Origin: Lentisphaeria bacterium UBA1732
Lineage (GTDB): Bacteria; Verrucomicrobiota; Lentisphaeria; Victivallales; UBA1829
Assembly: GCA_002315855.1 (NCBI GenBank)
Contig: DCIG01000043.1
Coordinates: 1 to 56,049 of the forward strand
DNA length: 56,049 nucleotides
Reading direction: 5' to 3'
Below, in pieces: positions 35,010 through 44,245 of this stretch. Under the pieces are notes generated by a model. That model saw only the letters and a program-made list of their open reading frames with translations. It did no database searches and was not told the DNA's origin. Numbering within the stretch: the first letter of the stretch is position 1; each line of letters starts with the position of its first letter. A program made the translations under genes and the position numbers.

Positions 35010-35027
35010 CTTAAAATCGATTTTAAG
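35010..35027. repeat. Perfect 18-bp palindrome
   Basis: CTTAAAATCGATTTTAAG reads the same on both strands. A second palindrome TATCGCGATA (35058-35067) and a hairpin GACTGC/GCAGTC (35101-35117) follow in the same gene-free stretch 34841-35277. No promoter is obvious nearby. It could be an operator for an unseen regulator or an origin-like or remnant site. Confidence 0.5.
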
Positions 35028-35277
35028 ACTATTACCGTTATGGCGCGTTCGGAAGAATATCGCGATAATTGCGCTGCAGAGGGGGCAGGAGCGTCAATAA
35101 GACTGCTCTGTGCAGTCAATATAGGGGAACGATTCAGTGCCTCTTAAAACGCATTTGCGGGCAAATGTCTGCACACACCTCATCCCCGTTCAAATCCATT
35201 CACTGTCCGACGGAAAACCGATCAGCAGGACTTTCCATGAAGTTTATTCTGTCTGTATGTTTGGGAAACAGCAGGAT

Positions 35278-35320
35278 AAAAAACGACCGGAACACTCTCC
35301 GCGAGCGGTCCGGCCGTTTG
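35278..35320 (-). terminator. Terminator of the TRAP transporter operon
   Basis: AAACGaCCGGa pairs with tCCGGcCGTTT across 35281-35320, with a T6 run on the minus strand (A-run 35278-35283). Confidence 0.75.
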
Positions 35321-35347
35321 AAAACAGTTTTGTTTTTCAGCAGTTTA

Positions 35348-36649
35348 TCACTTGATAAGGCCGCAAGCCTGCGGGAGCCACAGGGAAATCTGCGGGATAA
35401 ATGTTATCAGCAGGACTGCGATAAACATGGCGATGAAGAACGGAATCATGGGTTTCGTAACCTTGGCAATGGTGGTATTGCCGATGCCGCATCCGAGGAA
35501 CAGGCAGGAGCCGACCGGAGGCGTGCAGAGACCAATGCACAGGTTTGCGATGATCATGATGCCGAAATGAACGGGGCTCATGCCGAGTTTCATGACCACA
35601 GGCAGGAAAATCGGGGTGAAAATCAGCACGGCAGGCGTCATGTCCATGAAGGTGCCGACGAAGAGCAGGAGCAGGTTGATGATCAGGAGCAGAGCCACTT
35701 TGTTTGTCGTGATTTCCAGCAGAGCCGCGCTGATGGTCTGCGGGATATTCGCAATGGTCATAATCCAGCTCATCGACATGCTGACTGCAATCAGGAACAT
35801 CACCACAGCGGTGGTAACGCCGGACTGACGGAGAATGCCGGGCAGGTCGGAGATTTTGACCTCACGGTAAATCACCATGGAGAGCAGAGCCGCGTATGCC
35901 ACAGCTACTGCGGAGGCTTCCGTGGCAGTGAATACGCCGCCCAGGATACCGCCGATGATGATAACCATCATGAACAGGCTCAGGAAAGCCCGTTTAAAGG
36001 TGATGAGGATTTCTTTCAGACCTGCCTTATGGCTTCCGCCGTAGTGATTGCGCAGGGTGTAAATGAAGCTGACAGCCATAATTGCCAGTCCGACCAGTAC
36101 ACCGGGAAGCACGCCGGCAATGAAGATGGCGGCAATCGAAACGGAGTCGCAGACCACGGCATAAGTGATCATGATGTTGGACGGCGGAATAATCAATCCG
36201 GTGGTTGCCGATGTGGTGGTGATTGCCACACTGAACTCATTGTTGTAGCCGTTGCGGCGCATTTCGGGAAGCATGAAGCCGCCGACGCTGGACACGGCAG
36301 CTGTAGCAGACCCGGAAATCGATCCGCAAAGCATACTGGTTACAGTATTGACATACGCCAGACCGCCGGGGAAGCGTCCGACCAGCGAGTTCGCGAAGTC
36401 AATCAGACGGCGGGCCATTCCTCCGCGTCCCATGAGCACACCGGACAGTACGAAGAACGGAATCGCAAGCAGACTGTTTGCGCTGACGCCGCTGATCATG
36501 CGGCTGGCGACCAGAGATTCCGGGGGAGCCATGCCGGCACTGGCATAAACTGCCGCGAGGGATGACATCCCGATGGCGACTGCAATCGGCACATTCATCA
36601 GGAGAAGTGCCACAAATACGAGAATAAGAACAAGTGCAACGCCGCTCAT
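35348..36649 (-). CDS. dctM: TRAP transporter large permease, DctM type
   Basis: 433 residues with about a dozen hydrophobic helices. It is the large membrane subunit of tripartite ATP-independent transporters, driven by a Na+ or H+ gradient. Family blocks include LLMNVPIAVAIGMSSL at the start, SVGGFMLPEMRRNGY, IPPSNIMITYAVV near 160, and GLCTPPVGSCLFLGCGIG near 385. Its ATG overlaps the DctQ stop (ATGA). Last gene of the operon. Confidence 0.94.
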   Translation of the reverse strand: MSGVALVLILVFVALLLMNVPIAVAIGMSSLAAVYASAGMAPPESLVASRMISGVSANSLLAIPFFVLSGVLMGRGGMARRLIDFANSLVGRFPGGLAYVNTVTSMLCGSISGSATAAVSSVGGFMLPEMRRNGYNNEFSVAITTTSATTGLIIPPSNIMITYAVVCDSVSIAAIFIAGVLPGVLVGLAIMAVSFIYTLRNHYGGSHKAGLKEILITFKRAFLSLFMMVIIIGGILGGVFTATEASAVAVAYAALLSMVIYREVKISDLPGILRQSGVTTAVVMFLIAVSMSMSWIMTIANIPQTISAALLEITTNKVALLLIINLLLLFVGTFMDMTPAVLIFTPIFLPVVMKLGMSPVHFGIMIIANLCIGLCTPPVGSCLFLGCGIGNTTIAKVTKPMIPFFIAMFIAVLLITFIPQISLWLPQACGLIK

Positions 36650-37140
36650 TTGGATTCCTCCTCTTCTTTGGCTGTCAGGTCATGTTTCAGATTGCAGAGC
36701 TCGAACAGCAGAATAAAGATCCCGCTGAGGGGCAGGGGAATGACACGGATGACATCCGGCACGCGCAGTGCAGGCAGGATATTCAGGAATTTCAGGGAGT
36801 TCATGACCTCGCGGATGCCGCCCATCAGGAATACGATGATGACGAAGACAATCACGATGACATGACCGATGCACAGGACGTTTTTGCGAACTCCGAATGA
36901 GCTCATTTCCGTCAGGATGTCGAGACCGAGGTGAGCACGTGCGGCAAATGCGCCGGCGATGCCGAGGAAGCTGACCCAGATCAGCAGAACGACTGCAAGT
37001 TCTTCCGTCCAGGGAATCTGGGAACCGAAAATATAGCGGGAAATCACGCCCAGCAACACATCGATTACCAGCACGCCGAGGAACAGTTCAAGCACGAAAT
37101 TCAGACATTTCAGTGCGATTTTCTGAATGGATTCAAGCAT
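36646..37140 (-). CDS. dctQ: TRAP transporter small permease, DctQ type
   Basis: 164 residues with four transmembrane helices. IPWTEELAVVLLIWVSFLGIA near residue 40 is the DctQ signature, followed by the RAHLGLDIL block. It couples the binding protein to the large permease. The start ATG overlaps the DctP stop by one base (TAATG), and its own stop overlaps the DctM start. Confidence 0.93.
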   Translation of the reverse strand: MLESIQKIALKCLNFVLELFLGVLVIDVLLGVISRYIFGSQIPWTEELAVVLLIWVSFLGIAGAFAARAHLGLDILTEMSSFGVRKNVLCIGHVIVIVFVIIVFLMGGIREVMNSLKFLNILPALRVPDVIRVIPLPLSGIFILLFELCNLKHDLTAKEEEESK

Positions 37141-38162
37141 TATTTGACCTCCTGAATTTCTTTGACGAGTTTCAGTGTGTCGGGAGGCAGTTCATCATAG
37201 ACTTTCTGCATCTTCGCAACAAACGGCGCACGGTCTTCGATATAGAAGAATTCCACACCCTGTTTTTTGGCGTTCTCCATGGAAACCTTTTCGGCTTCCG
37301 CCCACAGCTGACGCTGATAGAGACTTGCTTCTGCGGCGGCGGACATCAGCCATTTCTGCTGTTCTTCGCTCAAAGAATCCCATGAAGTCTTTCCGATGAC
37401 CAGTACGTCGGGAATACGCGTATGTTCACTGAATGTAAAATATTTGCAAACTTCGGTATGGCGTCCTGAGTCGTAGCTGGGCAGGTTGTTTTCAGCGGCA
37501 TCCACCGTGTTCTGTGAAAGAGCGGAGTAGAGTTCGCCCCACGGAATCGGTGTGGGAGACGCATCAAAAGCACGCACCATAGCCATGGCACAGCGGCTTT
37601 CCTGAGTACGGATTTTCATGCCTTTCAGGTCGTCAACCGATTTGATCGGCTTTTTCGAGGTGTAGAAACTGCGTGTTCCCGCATCGAAGTAGCAAACGCC
37701 GTGAAGACCGGGGAACCGGGCGGCAAGACCCTGTCCGATCGGACCGTCCAGCACTTTCCAGAAATGTTCGGCATCGCGGAACACATACGGGGCACTGAAG
37801 GCTTCCAGCACAGGCATACTTGTTTCGAGGGTGGCCGCCGATGTTTTGGACATATCGAGCTGACCATTCTGAACCTGCTTGTAGCATTCGGTTTCAGAGC
37901 CGATCATGCCGGACGGGTAGATTTCGATGGCAAGCGTGCCGCCGGAAAGCTCTTTCACACGGTCCGCCATACGCTCCATGGCTTTATGAACGGGGTGTTC
38001 TTGCGACAGACCGTGACCGAGCTTGAGGATACGGGTGCTGCCTGCACTGTTGCTGAGCTGAGCATGACGGACTTGCCATGCACAGATCAGCCCTGCGGCA
38101 AGCATCAGCAGCAGAATCGCGGCGATTCCCGCCGATACCGGCTTGGAGAAGTGTTTTGACAT
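37140..38162 (-). CDS. dctP: TRAP transporter substrate-binding protein, DctP type
   Basis: 340 residues from the ATG at 38162 (AAGGAAG four bases upstream); a reading to 38225 would begin at the promoter -10. A signal anchor (AGIAAILLLMLAAGLICAW) is followed by the DctP fold: ILKLGHGLSQEHPVHKAMER, GSETECYKQVQNGQLDM, and LKGMKIRTQES, where the Arg binds a carboxylate. NTVDAAENNLPSY is the hinge block. Arginine-based carboxylate binding suggests a sugar acid or similar organic acid; no catabolic genes accompany the operon. Confidence 0.93.
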   Translation of the reverse strand: MSKHFSKPVSAGIAAILLLMLAAGLICAWQVRHAQLSNSAGSTRILKLGHGLSQEHPVHKAMERMADRVKELSGGTLAIEIYPSGMIGSETECYKQVQNGQLDMSKTSAATLETSMPVLEAFSAPYVFRDAEHFWKVLDGPIGQGLAARFPGLHGVCYFDAGTRSFYTSKKPIKSVDDLKGMKIRTQESRCAMAMVRAFDASPTPIPWGELYSALSQNTVDAAENNLPSYDSGRHTEVCKYFTFSEHTRIPDVLVIGKTSWDSLSEEQQKWLMSAAAEASLYQRQLWAEAEKVSMENAKKQGVEFFYIEDRAPFVAKMQKVYDELPPDTLKLVKEIQEVK

Positions 38163-38228
38163 AAAACTTCCTTGTTTTGGGCTATGATTGTTTTGATATG
38201 AGGCTAATTCAAAATAAAAAATCACATT

Positions 38229-38257
38229 ATTATAACATGCTTTCCGTTGTTTTTCAA
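38229..38257 (-). promoter_or_regulatory. Promoter of the TRAP operon
   Basis: Minus strand TTGAAA (38252-38257), 17 bases, perfect TATAAT (38229-38234), 67 bases from the dctP ATG. Confidence 0.75.
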
Positions 38258-38416
38258 CAGAGTTTCCGAAAAAACATGAAAAACGGCAACATTTCGGAAA
38301 AATCCGTTTTCAGACAATTCTGTCTCAAAAAAGCATCATGAACACATCTTCCCGCGTAATTTTCGGAAAACGGCAAGGAAAATTCAATATTTCTGAAGTT
38401 ATCGGGAAAAAAGAGG

Positions 38417-38444
38417 TTGTTTTTTCAGGGAAGTATGCTATAGT
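38417..38444 (+). promoter_or_regulatory. Promoter of the argD operon
   Basis: TTGTTT (38417-38422), 16 bases, TATAGT (38439-38444). It diverges from the TRAP promoter. No clear ARG-box palindrome is seen in 38258-38583. Confidence 0.6.
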
Positions 38445-38583
38445 AACTCTTTCTTTCAACCTGTGAGCGGAATGCCCTCTTGCTTCATACGGAAAAAGAT
38501 GCAGCAAAACCAAATGCAATCTTGCCGGAAGCCGGGAGAATGCTGACAGCTGCTCATTCATCAAAGGACATAAAGAAACCAAA

Positions 38584-39807
38584 ATGAAACAGACAAAAAC
38601 AGAAAAAGCCAAAGAACTCTACAGTCAGTACATCATGAACACCTACGGCACACCGGGCATAATGTTTGTCCGCGGCGGCGGGGTCAACCTTTATGATGCG
38701 AACCAACGAAAATATTTGGATTTTTCATCGGGAATCGGGGTATGCAGTCTGGGACACTGCCATCCGGCGGTTACGGAAGCCATCTGCAAACAAGCTCAGA
38801 CATTGGTTCATGTGTCCAATCTTTTTCTGAATGAAAATTCGCCTGAACTGGCGGAGCTCATCATTTCAAAGACATTCGGGAAAGGAAAAGTTTTCTTCTG
38901 CAACAGCGGTGCCGAGGCCAACGAAGGCATGATCAAGCTCGCCCGCAAATGGGGCAATGCCACGGGGCGCAATGAAATCATCTGCATGGACAATTCATTC
39001 CACGGTCGCACACTGGCGACGCTCGCCGCGACCGGACGAAGCAAATACCGTGAAGGCTTTGCGCCCGACATGGGCGGCTTCCGCTTCGCAAAATTCAATG
39101 ACATCAAATCCGTCCGTGCCGCCATCACCTCCAAAACCTGTGCGGTCATGCTGGAAGCAGTTCAGGGGGAGGGCGGTGTCCTGCCGGCCGATCCTGAATT
39201 CATCAAACAGCTTTCCGCTTTGTGCAAAGAAAAAGACCTGCTTCTGCTGTTCGATGAGGTTCAGTGCGGTATGGGACGAACGGGAAAACTTTTCGCATGG
39301 CAGAATTTTGAGGTTATGCCGGATGCTTTCTCCTCAGCGAAAGCCATTGCGAACGGCGTTCCGATGGGCGCATTTGTCTGCAATGAGCGTTTGCAGGATG
39401 TTCTGATGCCCGGAACCCACGGCAACACCTTCGGCGGCGGACCTCTGGCCACAGCGGCATCGCTCGCCGTATTCCGAACCATCTACAAGGATCATCTGCT
39501 GGAAAATGCAGGGGAAACGGGTGCATATCTCCGGGCTTCCCTGGAAAAGATGATCGTGAAATATCCGTTTGCGAAAGCAGTGCGCGGCATGGGGCTTATG
39601 CTCGGCATCGTGCTGGATTTCCCTGCGGCAAAAATACTCCCCTTGCTCCGTGATGAGGGGTTGATTGCACTCAGTGCCGGCGAGACTGTACTGCGTCTGC
39701 TTCCGCCGCTGATTGTGAAAAAAGAAGAATGCGACAAAGCAGTCCGCATCATCAATACCGTATTCAAAAACTACCTCGCGGAAGAAAAGAAAGGAACACA
39801 AGAATGA
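38584..39807 (+). CDS. argD: Acetylornithine aminotransferase
   Basis: 407 residues, a class III PLP aminotransferase. FSSGIGVCSLGHCHPAV is near residue 48, FCNSGAEANEGMIKLAR near 107, LLLFDEVQCGMGRTGK near 222, and the PLP lysine in FSSAKAIANGVPMGA near 258. It makes N-acetylornithine in arginine synthesis. Pairing with argF in an ATGA overlap supports the arginine role over related ornithine or GABA aminotransferases. The Shine-Dalgarno is weak. Confidence 0.94.
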   Translation: MKQTKTEKAKELYSQYIMNTYGTPGIMFVRGGGVNLYDANQRKYLDFSSGIGVCSLGHCHPAVTEAICKQAQTLVHVSNLFLNENSPELAELIISKTFGKGKVFFCNSGAEANEGMIKLARKWGNATGRNEIICMDNSFHGRTLATLAATGRSKYREGFAPDMGGFRFAKFNDIKSVRAAITSKTCAVMLEAVQGEGGVLPADPEFIKQLSALCKEKDLLLLFDEVQCGMGRTGKLFAWQNFEVMPDAFSSAKAIANGVPMGAFVCNERLQDVLMPGTHGNTFGGGPLATAASLAVFRTIYKDHLLENAGETGAYLRASLEKMIVKYPFAKAVRGMGLMLGIVLDFPAAKILPLLRDEGLIALSAGETVLRLLPPLIVKKEECDKAVRIINTVFKNYLAEEKKGTQE

Positions 39808-40712
39808 TTAAACATCTGCTCACCGGTCGTGAATTTGACCTGAACGCATTCGAAAAACTGATGGATGCAGCCGCCATGCTGAAAGCCGGACGCGGCAAAG
39901 CAAATCAGCCCCGTCCTCTGGAAGGCAAATCCATCGGACTGATTTTTTCCAAAGCCTCCACCCGTACAAGAGTGTCTTTTGAAGTCGGTATCCATGAGCT
40001 TGGCGGGCAGCCGCTGTACATGGATGCCGGAAAAACCCAGATGGGACGCGGTGAATCCATTCCTGATACAGCCCGTGTGCTGAGCCGTTTTCTGCACGGT
40101 ATCGTAATCCGCACCTTCAAGCAGTCCGATGTGGAAGGTCTTGCGGAATGGGGCAGCATTCCGATTGTCAATGCCCTGACCGATGACTATCATCCGTGCC
40201 AGGCATTCTGCGATCTCTTCACGATTCAGGAGCGCCTCGGCAAGCTGGAAGGCGTGAAAATGGCATACCTGGGCGATGGTGCCAGCAATATGGCAAATTC
40301 GCTTGCGATGGCGTGCAAAATGGCGGGAATGCAGTTCGTGATTGCCGCGCCGGAAGAATTCCGTCCGTCTCAGGCGATTCTGGACGAAAATCCGGGCAAA
40401 GGCACTGCCGAATGGACCACCAATCCTGATGAAGCGCTGAAAGACGCGGACTTCATTTATACCGATGTGTGGGTAAGCATGGGCTTTGAAAGCGAAGCGG
40501 CGGAACGTATGCGCATTCTCGAACCCTACCGCGTGGATATGAACGCTGTCCGCAAGGCGAAAAAAGATGTGCGCGTCATGCACTGTCTGCCTGCTCACCG
40601 GGGCGATGAAATCACCGATGACGTCATGGATTCCGAATATTCCATCGTGTTCGATGAAGCTGAAAACCGCCTTCACATGCACAAGGCGATTCTTTATACG
40701 CTGTTCTCCTGA
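39804..40712 (+). CDS. argF: Ornithine carbamoyltransferase
   Basis: 302 residues. Carbamoyl-phosphate site STRTRVSF near residue 54, DDYHPCQAFCD near 129, and the ornithine-site HCLPAHRGDEI near 271 are all present. It makes citrulline from ornithine and carbamoyl phosphate. Start at 39804 overlaps the argD TGA and has AAGGAAC upstream; the frame continues further upstream only inside argD. Length is typical for an anabolic enzyme. Confidence 0.95.
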   Translation: MIKHLLTGREFDLNAFEKLMDAAAMLKAGRGKANQPRPLEGKSIGLIFSKASTRTRVSFEVGIHELGGQPLYMDAGKTQMGRGESIPDTARVLSRFLHGIVIRTFKQSDVEGLAEWGSIPIVNALTDDYHPCQAFCDLFTIQERLGKLEGVKMAYLGDGASNMANSLAMACKMAGMQFVIAAPEEFRPSQAILDENPGKGTAEWTTNPDEALKDADFIYTDVWVSMGFESEAAERMRILEPYRVDMNAVRKAKKDVRVMHCLPAHRGDEITDDVMDSEYSIVFDEAENRLHMHKAILYTLFS

Positions 40713-40730
40713 GCAGCGGGGCAGCCGCCC

Positions 40731-43019
40731 ATGACAAATGGTGCCGGGAGCATGAATATGAATAACAGAAGCCATCGAAAATCGAGGCGGGGCTTATTCA
40801 TATCGCTGCCGGCACTTTCTGTGTTTTTGAGGGGGATATTTTCACCGAAAAAAAATGCGGAACGGATACGGGGATTCACTGCAAAATATCCGGCTGCGGC
40901 AACTCTGCTGACCTGCATTCCAGCGGCGATGACTTGCAGAGAACCGTTCGGGATGCTCTTTTTTTATTCCTTTCTGATTCCGTTAGTTCTGATTGCATGG
41001 AAATGTCTGCCCGCACAAACGACGCTGAAAACGGTACTTGTTCCGGCGTTTCTGATCCTTGTTTCGGCAAAAATCGCATCTGCGGGCATCAACCGCAACA
41101 TTCTTGCGGAGACTATAGGATTTGAACGTTTTTGCGGAAATGCACGGGTCGAAATCTGTGATGATTTCGCTTCAGACAGGATGGAAGAAGATTTCCGGAA
41201 TCAAAGTCTGGATGCAAGGGTGCTTGGAGTTCAGATTTCCGACTCCGCGAAAGAAATTGTTTTCGAGAAGCCTCCCAAAGTAAAACTGAAGCTGCCGGAT
41301 GAGATGAATTTTGCCGCAGGATACGGGGATATTCTGCGTGTGCAAGGTGAATTTGCACCTGTGAATGCCCCACTTTGCGAGGAGAGTTTCGACTATCGCG
41401 CCTACCTCGCCGACGACGGTATCCATGAGTTTCTTTATGCGGATCAAATCAGCCGTATTTCAGCGGGAAAAGGCTTTCTGCGCGCACTGTATCACCGGCG
41501 TGATCAGGTGCTTTCATCCATTTGCAAGCATGTGCAGAAAGCGGACTGCCGTGCCATTCTCGTCGGAATGCTGATCGGGCGGAAAACTTCCATGGATGCG
41601 GAAATGCGTGAAGATTTCCTGCGGAGCGGGACGATTCACATTCTGACGGTGAGCGGGACGCATGTCATGATTGTCGCGGGGCTGGTGCTGTGTCTGCTGA
41701 AGTGGCTTTCACTGAGCTGGCGGTGCGTCTTCTGTATTCCGGTCATTTTCACCTATACGCTCATGGCGGGTCTGCACGGATCGGCGATTCGTGCGTTTGT
41801 CATGCTGTCAGTGTGCCTGATTTACCGTGCCATGCTGTTGAAATCTCATCCTGTCAATTCGCTGTCCGCCGCGGCCTGGCTGCTTCTTCTGTATGACCCC
41901 GCATCGGTCATGAAAACGGGGATGTACTATTCTTTCCTGTCGGTTCTGATTTTATTTACGGTTCTTGGTTCCCGTCAGGGGAAAAAAGAGAAAAACCATA
42001 CATTTATGCCGGACCGGAAGTTAAGCAAAAGCACGGAAATGAAACCATGGCTTGTTCATGCGTATGGCAATGTGCAGAGAAGCATGGGCAAACTCCTCCT
42101 TTCTTCTGCGGCCGTAAGTGCAGGGACTTCGGCATTGACTCTGCTGTATCAGGGATTTCTCCCTCTTCCCGGATTCTGGGCGAACTTCATTATCCTGCCG
42201 GCGGCATCTGCGGCTTTCGTGATGTCGGGACTGACATGGATTTTTCAGGCGGTTCCTGTGTGTGCCTCTGTGTGCGGACGCGTACTGGAAACGATTTTGG
42301 GAATCATTGCCGCCGCAGGTCATGCGGGAGCAGGACTGGTTCAGACGGGATTGCCGAAGCCGCCTGTGTGGAGCGTTCTACTGTTCATCGGCGTTTTTCT
42401 GCTGTTTCCTCACCTGCAAAACCGCCGCAAGATTCGAGCGGCAGGCGGGATTCTTTGCGGACTACTGCTGTGGTGGCATATTCGACCGGGGCTTCTGCCG
42501 CCGGAAACGGTTGTGATTTCAGGAGGTGAAGGGACGGAACAGTTTGCCTCGGTGCTGTACACCAATCCTGCAATGGGGCGGGCGGACATCGTGAATATTT
42601 CCGACCGTGATACTGCCTATATGATGATTGACTGCCTCAAGTCGAGGGGAATTGACCGATGCAGGATTTTTGCGTCGTCTTCAGGTCAGAAACGTTCTTT
42701 CGGGGGCGCTGCCAAATTCGCACAGAAATACCCGGTATTGACGGCGTGTGTCCCCTCAAACGCCGTGTCCAAACTGTCGCCATACGCGTATCATACAGCG
42801 GTGTACAACCGGAAAGACGGAGAGAAGCTGTATCGCGGATTTTTTGAACAGACGGACAGTGATGGCGGATTTCGATTTGAGCTTGACGGGATATGCGGAG
42901 AGCTGTCTCTGAAACACATCCGAATCTGTTCAAGCAAACGGCCGGAAATGATTTATCTCGATGAGAGACTGGATTTTACAAATCAAAAACAAATGCTGAT
43001 CAGGGAGATTCATCCATGA
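40731..43019 (+). CDS. comEC: ComEC/Rec2-type DNA channel protein with altered C-terminal domain
   Basis: 762 residues; the start may also be 40758, where GGGAG has good spacing. Two N-terminal helices frame an OB-like DUF4131 region (residues 95-235). The Competence domain follows with the signature FLRSGTIHILTVSGTHVMIV near residue 300 and MAGLHGSAIRAFVM near 345, and many helices to about 590. The final 170 residues occupy the place of the usual metallo-beta-lactamase domain, but no HxHxDH is present. It may import single-stranded DNA. It follows argF by 18 bases and overlaps the glycosyltransferase (ATGA). Confidence 0.87.
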   Translation: MTNGAGSMNMNNRSHRKSRRGLFISLPALSVFLRGIFSPKKNAERIRGFTAKYPAAATLLTCIPAAMTCREPFGMLFFYSFLIPLVLIAWKCLPAQTTLKTVLVPAFLILVSAKIASAGINRNILAETIGFERFCGNARVEICDDFASDRMEEDFRNQSLDARVLGVQISDSAKEIVFEKPPKVKLKLPDEMNFAAGYGDILRVQGEFAPVNAPLCEESFDYRAYLADDGIHEFLYADQISRISAGKGFLRALYHRRDQVLSSICKHVQKADCRAILVGMLIGRKTSMDAEMREDFLRSGTIHILTVSGTHVMIVAGLVLCLLKWLSLSWRCVFCIPVIFTYTLMAGLHGSAIRAFVMLSVCLIYRAMLLKSHPVNSLSAAAWLLLLYDPASVMKTGMYYSFLSVLILFTVLGSRQGKKEKNHTFMPDRKLSKSTEMKPWLVHAYGNVQRSMGKLLLSSAAVSAGTSALTLLYQGFLPLPGFWANFIILPAASAAFVMSGLTWIFQAVPVCASVCGRVLETILGIIAAAGHAGAGLVQTGLPKPPVWSVLLFIGVFLLFPHLQNRRKIRAAGGILCGLLLWWHIRPGLLPPETVVISGGEGTEQFASVLYTNPAMGRADIVNISDRDTAYMMIDCLKSRGIDRCRIFASSSGQKRSFGGAAKFAQKYPVLTACVPSNAVSKLSPYAYHTAVYNRKDGEKLYRGFFEQTDSDGGFRFELDGICGELSLKHIRICSSKRPEMIYLDERLDFTNQKQMLIREIHP

Positions 43020-44188
43020 AAGTATGCCATATTATAACCCGAATGATTGTGGGGGGAGCGCAGGAAAATACGCTATTTTCCGCAATCGGACTCCATGAAG
43101 CCGGACACGAAACGGTTCTCGTAACAGGTCCATCCCCCGGTCCTGAAGGTGAACTGCTGAAGCAGAGCGGGGAACTGCCGTTTCCCGTGATTGTGTGCGA
43201 GGATTTATGCCGTGAAATTTCGCCTGTTCATGACTGGAAAGCCTATCGTTTTCTGGTGGATTATTTCCGGCGGGAGAAATTTGATGTTGTCCATACGCAC
43301 AGCTCGAAAGCGGGCATCATCGGACGTTATGCGGCACGGGCGGCAGGTGTCCCGGCAGTGGTGCATACAATTCACGGACTGCCATTTTCCTATACCCTGT
43401 TTCCGAGGTGGAAGAATGAAATGTATGTGCTGATGGAGCGTCTGGCAGCCCGAAAATGCGATCAAATACTGGCCGTGGCACAGGATATGATTGATCAGTG
43501 TCTTGCACATAAAATCGGCAGAAAAGAGATGTTTCAGGTCGTGTACAGCGGAATGGATTTGACCCCGTTTTTAAGTACGGAGCCTGATATTTCATTGCGC
43601 CGTGAACTGAATATTCCCGACGGAGCGCCTGTTGTGGCGGCACTCGCCCGTCTTTTCCACGGGAAAGGCTGTCAGGAACTGTGGCAGTCCATCCCCGAAA
43701 TTCTGAAACGTGTGCCGGATGCTCATTTTCTGATGATCGGGAACGGCTTGCTCCGGGAACAGCTGGAGCAGGAAGCGAGGGAACAGGGCTTTTTCGGTCA
43801 TGTGTCATTTGCAGGGCTTGTGCCGCCTGTACAGGTCCCGCGTTATCTTGCGCTGGCGGATATTCTGGTGCATTTTTCCCGGCGAGAAGGTCTGCCGCGG
43901 GCAGCGGTTCAGGCACTGGCCATGAAAAAGCCTGTTGTGGCTTACGATGCGGACGGGACAAGGGAAGTTGTCCTCGACGGGGAAACAGGGTATTTGATTC
44001 GCGATTTGAAACGGACTGCACCGGGGGTGGATGAAATTGCCGAATTGCTGATTGATGAGGAAAAACGGAAACAATTCGGGGAAGCGGGGCAGGCACTGGT
44101 AAATCCCCGTTTTGATTGGCATCTGATGTCTGACCGTCTGATTCAGATTTATATGGAACTTTTACAGCAGAAAACGTGTCAAATATAG
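43016..44188 (+). CDS. GT4-type glycosyltransferase
   Basis: 390 residues with the GT-B double Rossmann fold. The N-terminal lobe opens KVCHIITRMIVGGAQENTLF, with VHTHSSKAGIIGRYAAR near residue 90. The C-terminal Glycos_transf_1 lobe has VAALARLFHGKGCQEL and SRREGLPRAAVQALAMKKPVV, the donor-binding E-x7-E block. It would transfer a nucleotide-activated sugar in envelope polysaccharide or lipid synthesis; donor and acceptor unknown. Its ATG overlaps the comEC stop. Confidence 0.92.
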   Translation: MKVCHIITRMIVGGAQENTLFSAIGLHEAGHETVLVTGPSPGPEGELLKQSGELPFPVIVCEDLCREISPVHDWKAYRFLVDYFRREKFDVVHTHSSKAGIIGRYAARAAGVPAVVHTIHGLPFSYTLFPRWKNEMYVLMERLAARKCDQILAVAQDMIDQCLAHKIGRKEMFQVVYSGMDLTPFLSTEPDISLRRELNIPDGAPVVAALARLFHGKGCQELWQSIPEILKRVPDAHFLMIGNGLLREQLEQEAREQGFFGHVSFAGLVPPVQVPRYLALADILVHFSRREGLPRAAVQALAMKKPVVAYDADGTREVVLDGETGYLIRDLKRTAPGVDEIAELLIDEEKRKQFGEAGQALVNPRFDWHLMSDRLIQIYMELLQQKTCQI

Positions 44189-44245
44189 TCGGGTATTGAT
44201 GCAGGAAGCCCTTTTTTTCGGGGAACAGTACGCAAGGAGGAAATA

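Noticed and set aside
35069..36565. 498-residue open frame antisense to dctM
   Set aside because: Low-complexity His/Asp/Gln product; dctM is clear.
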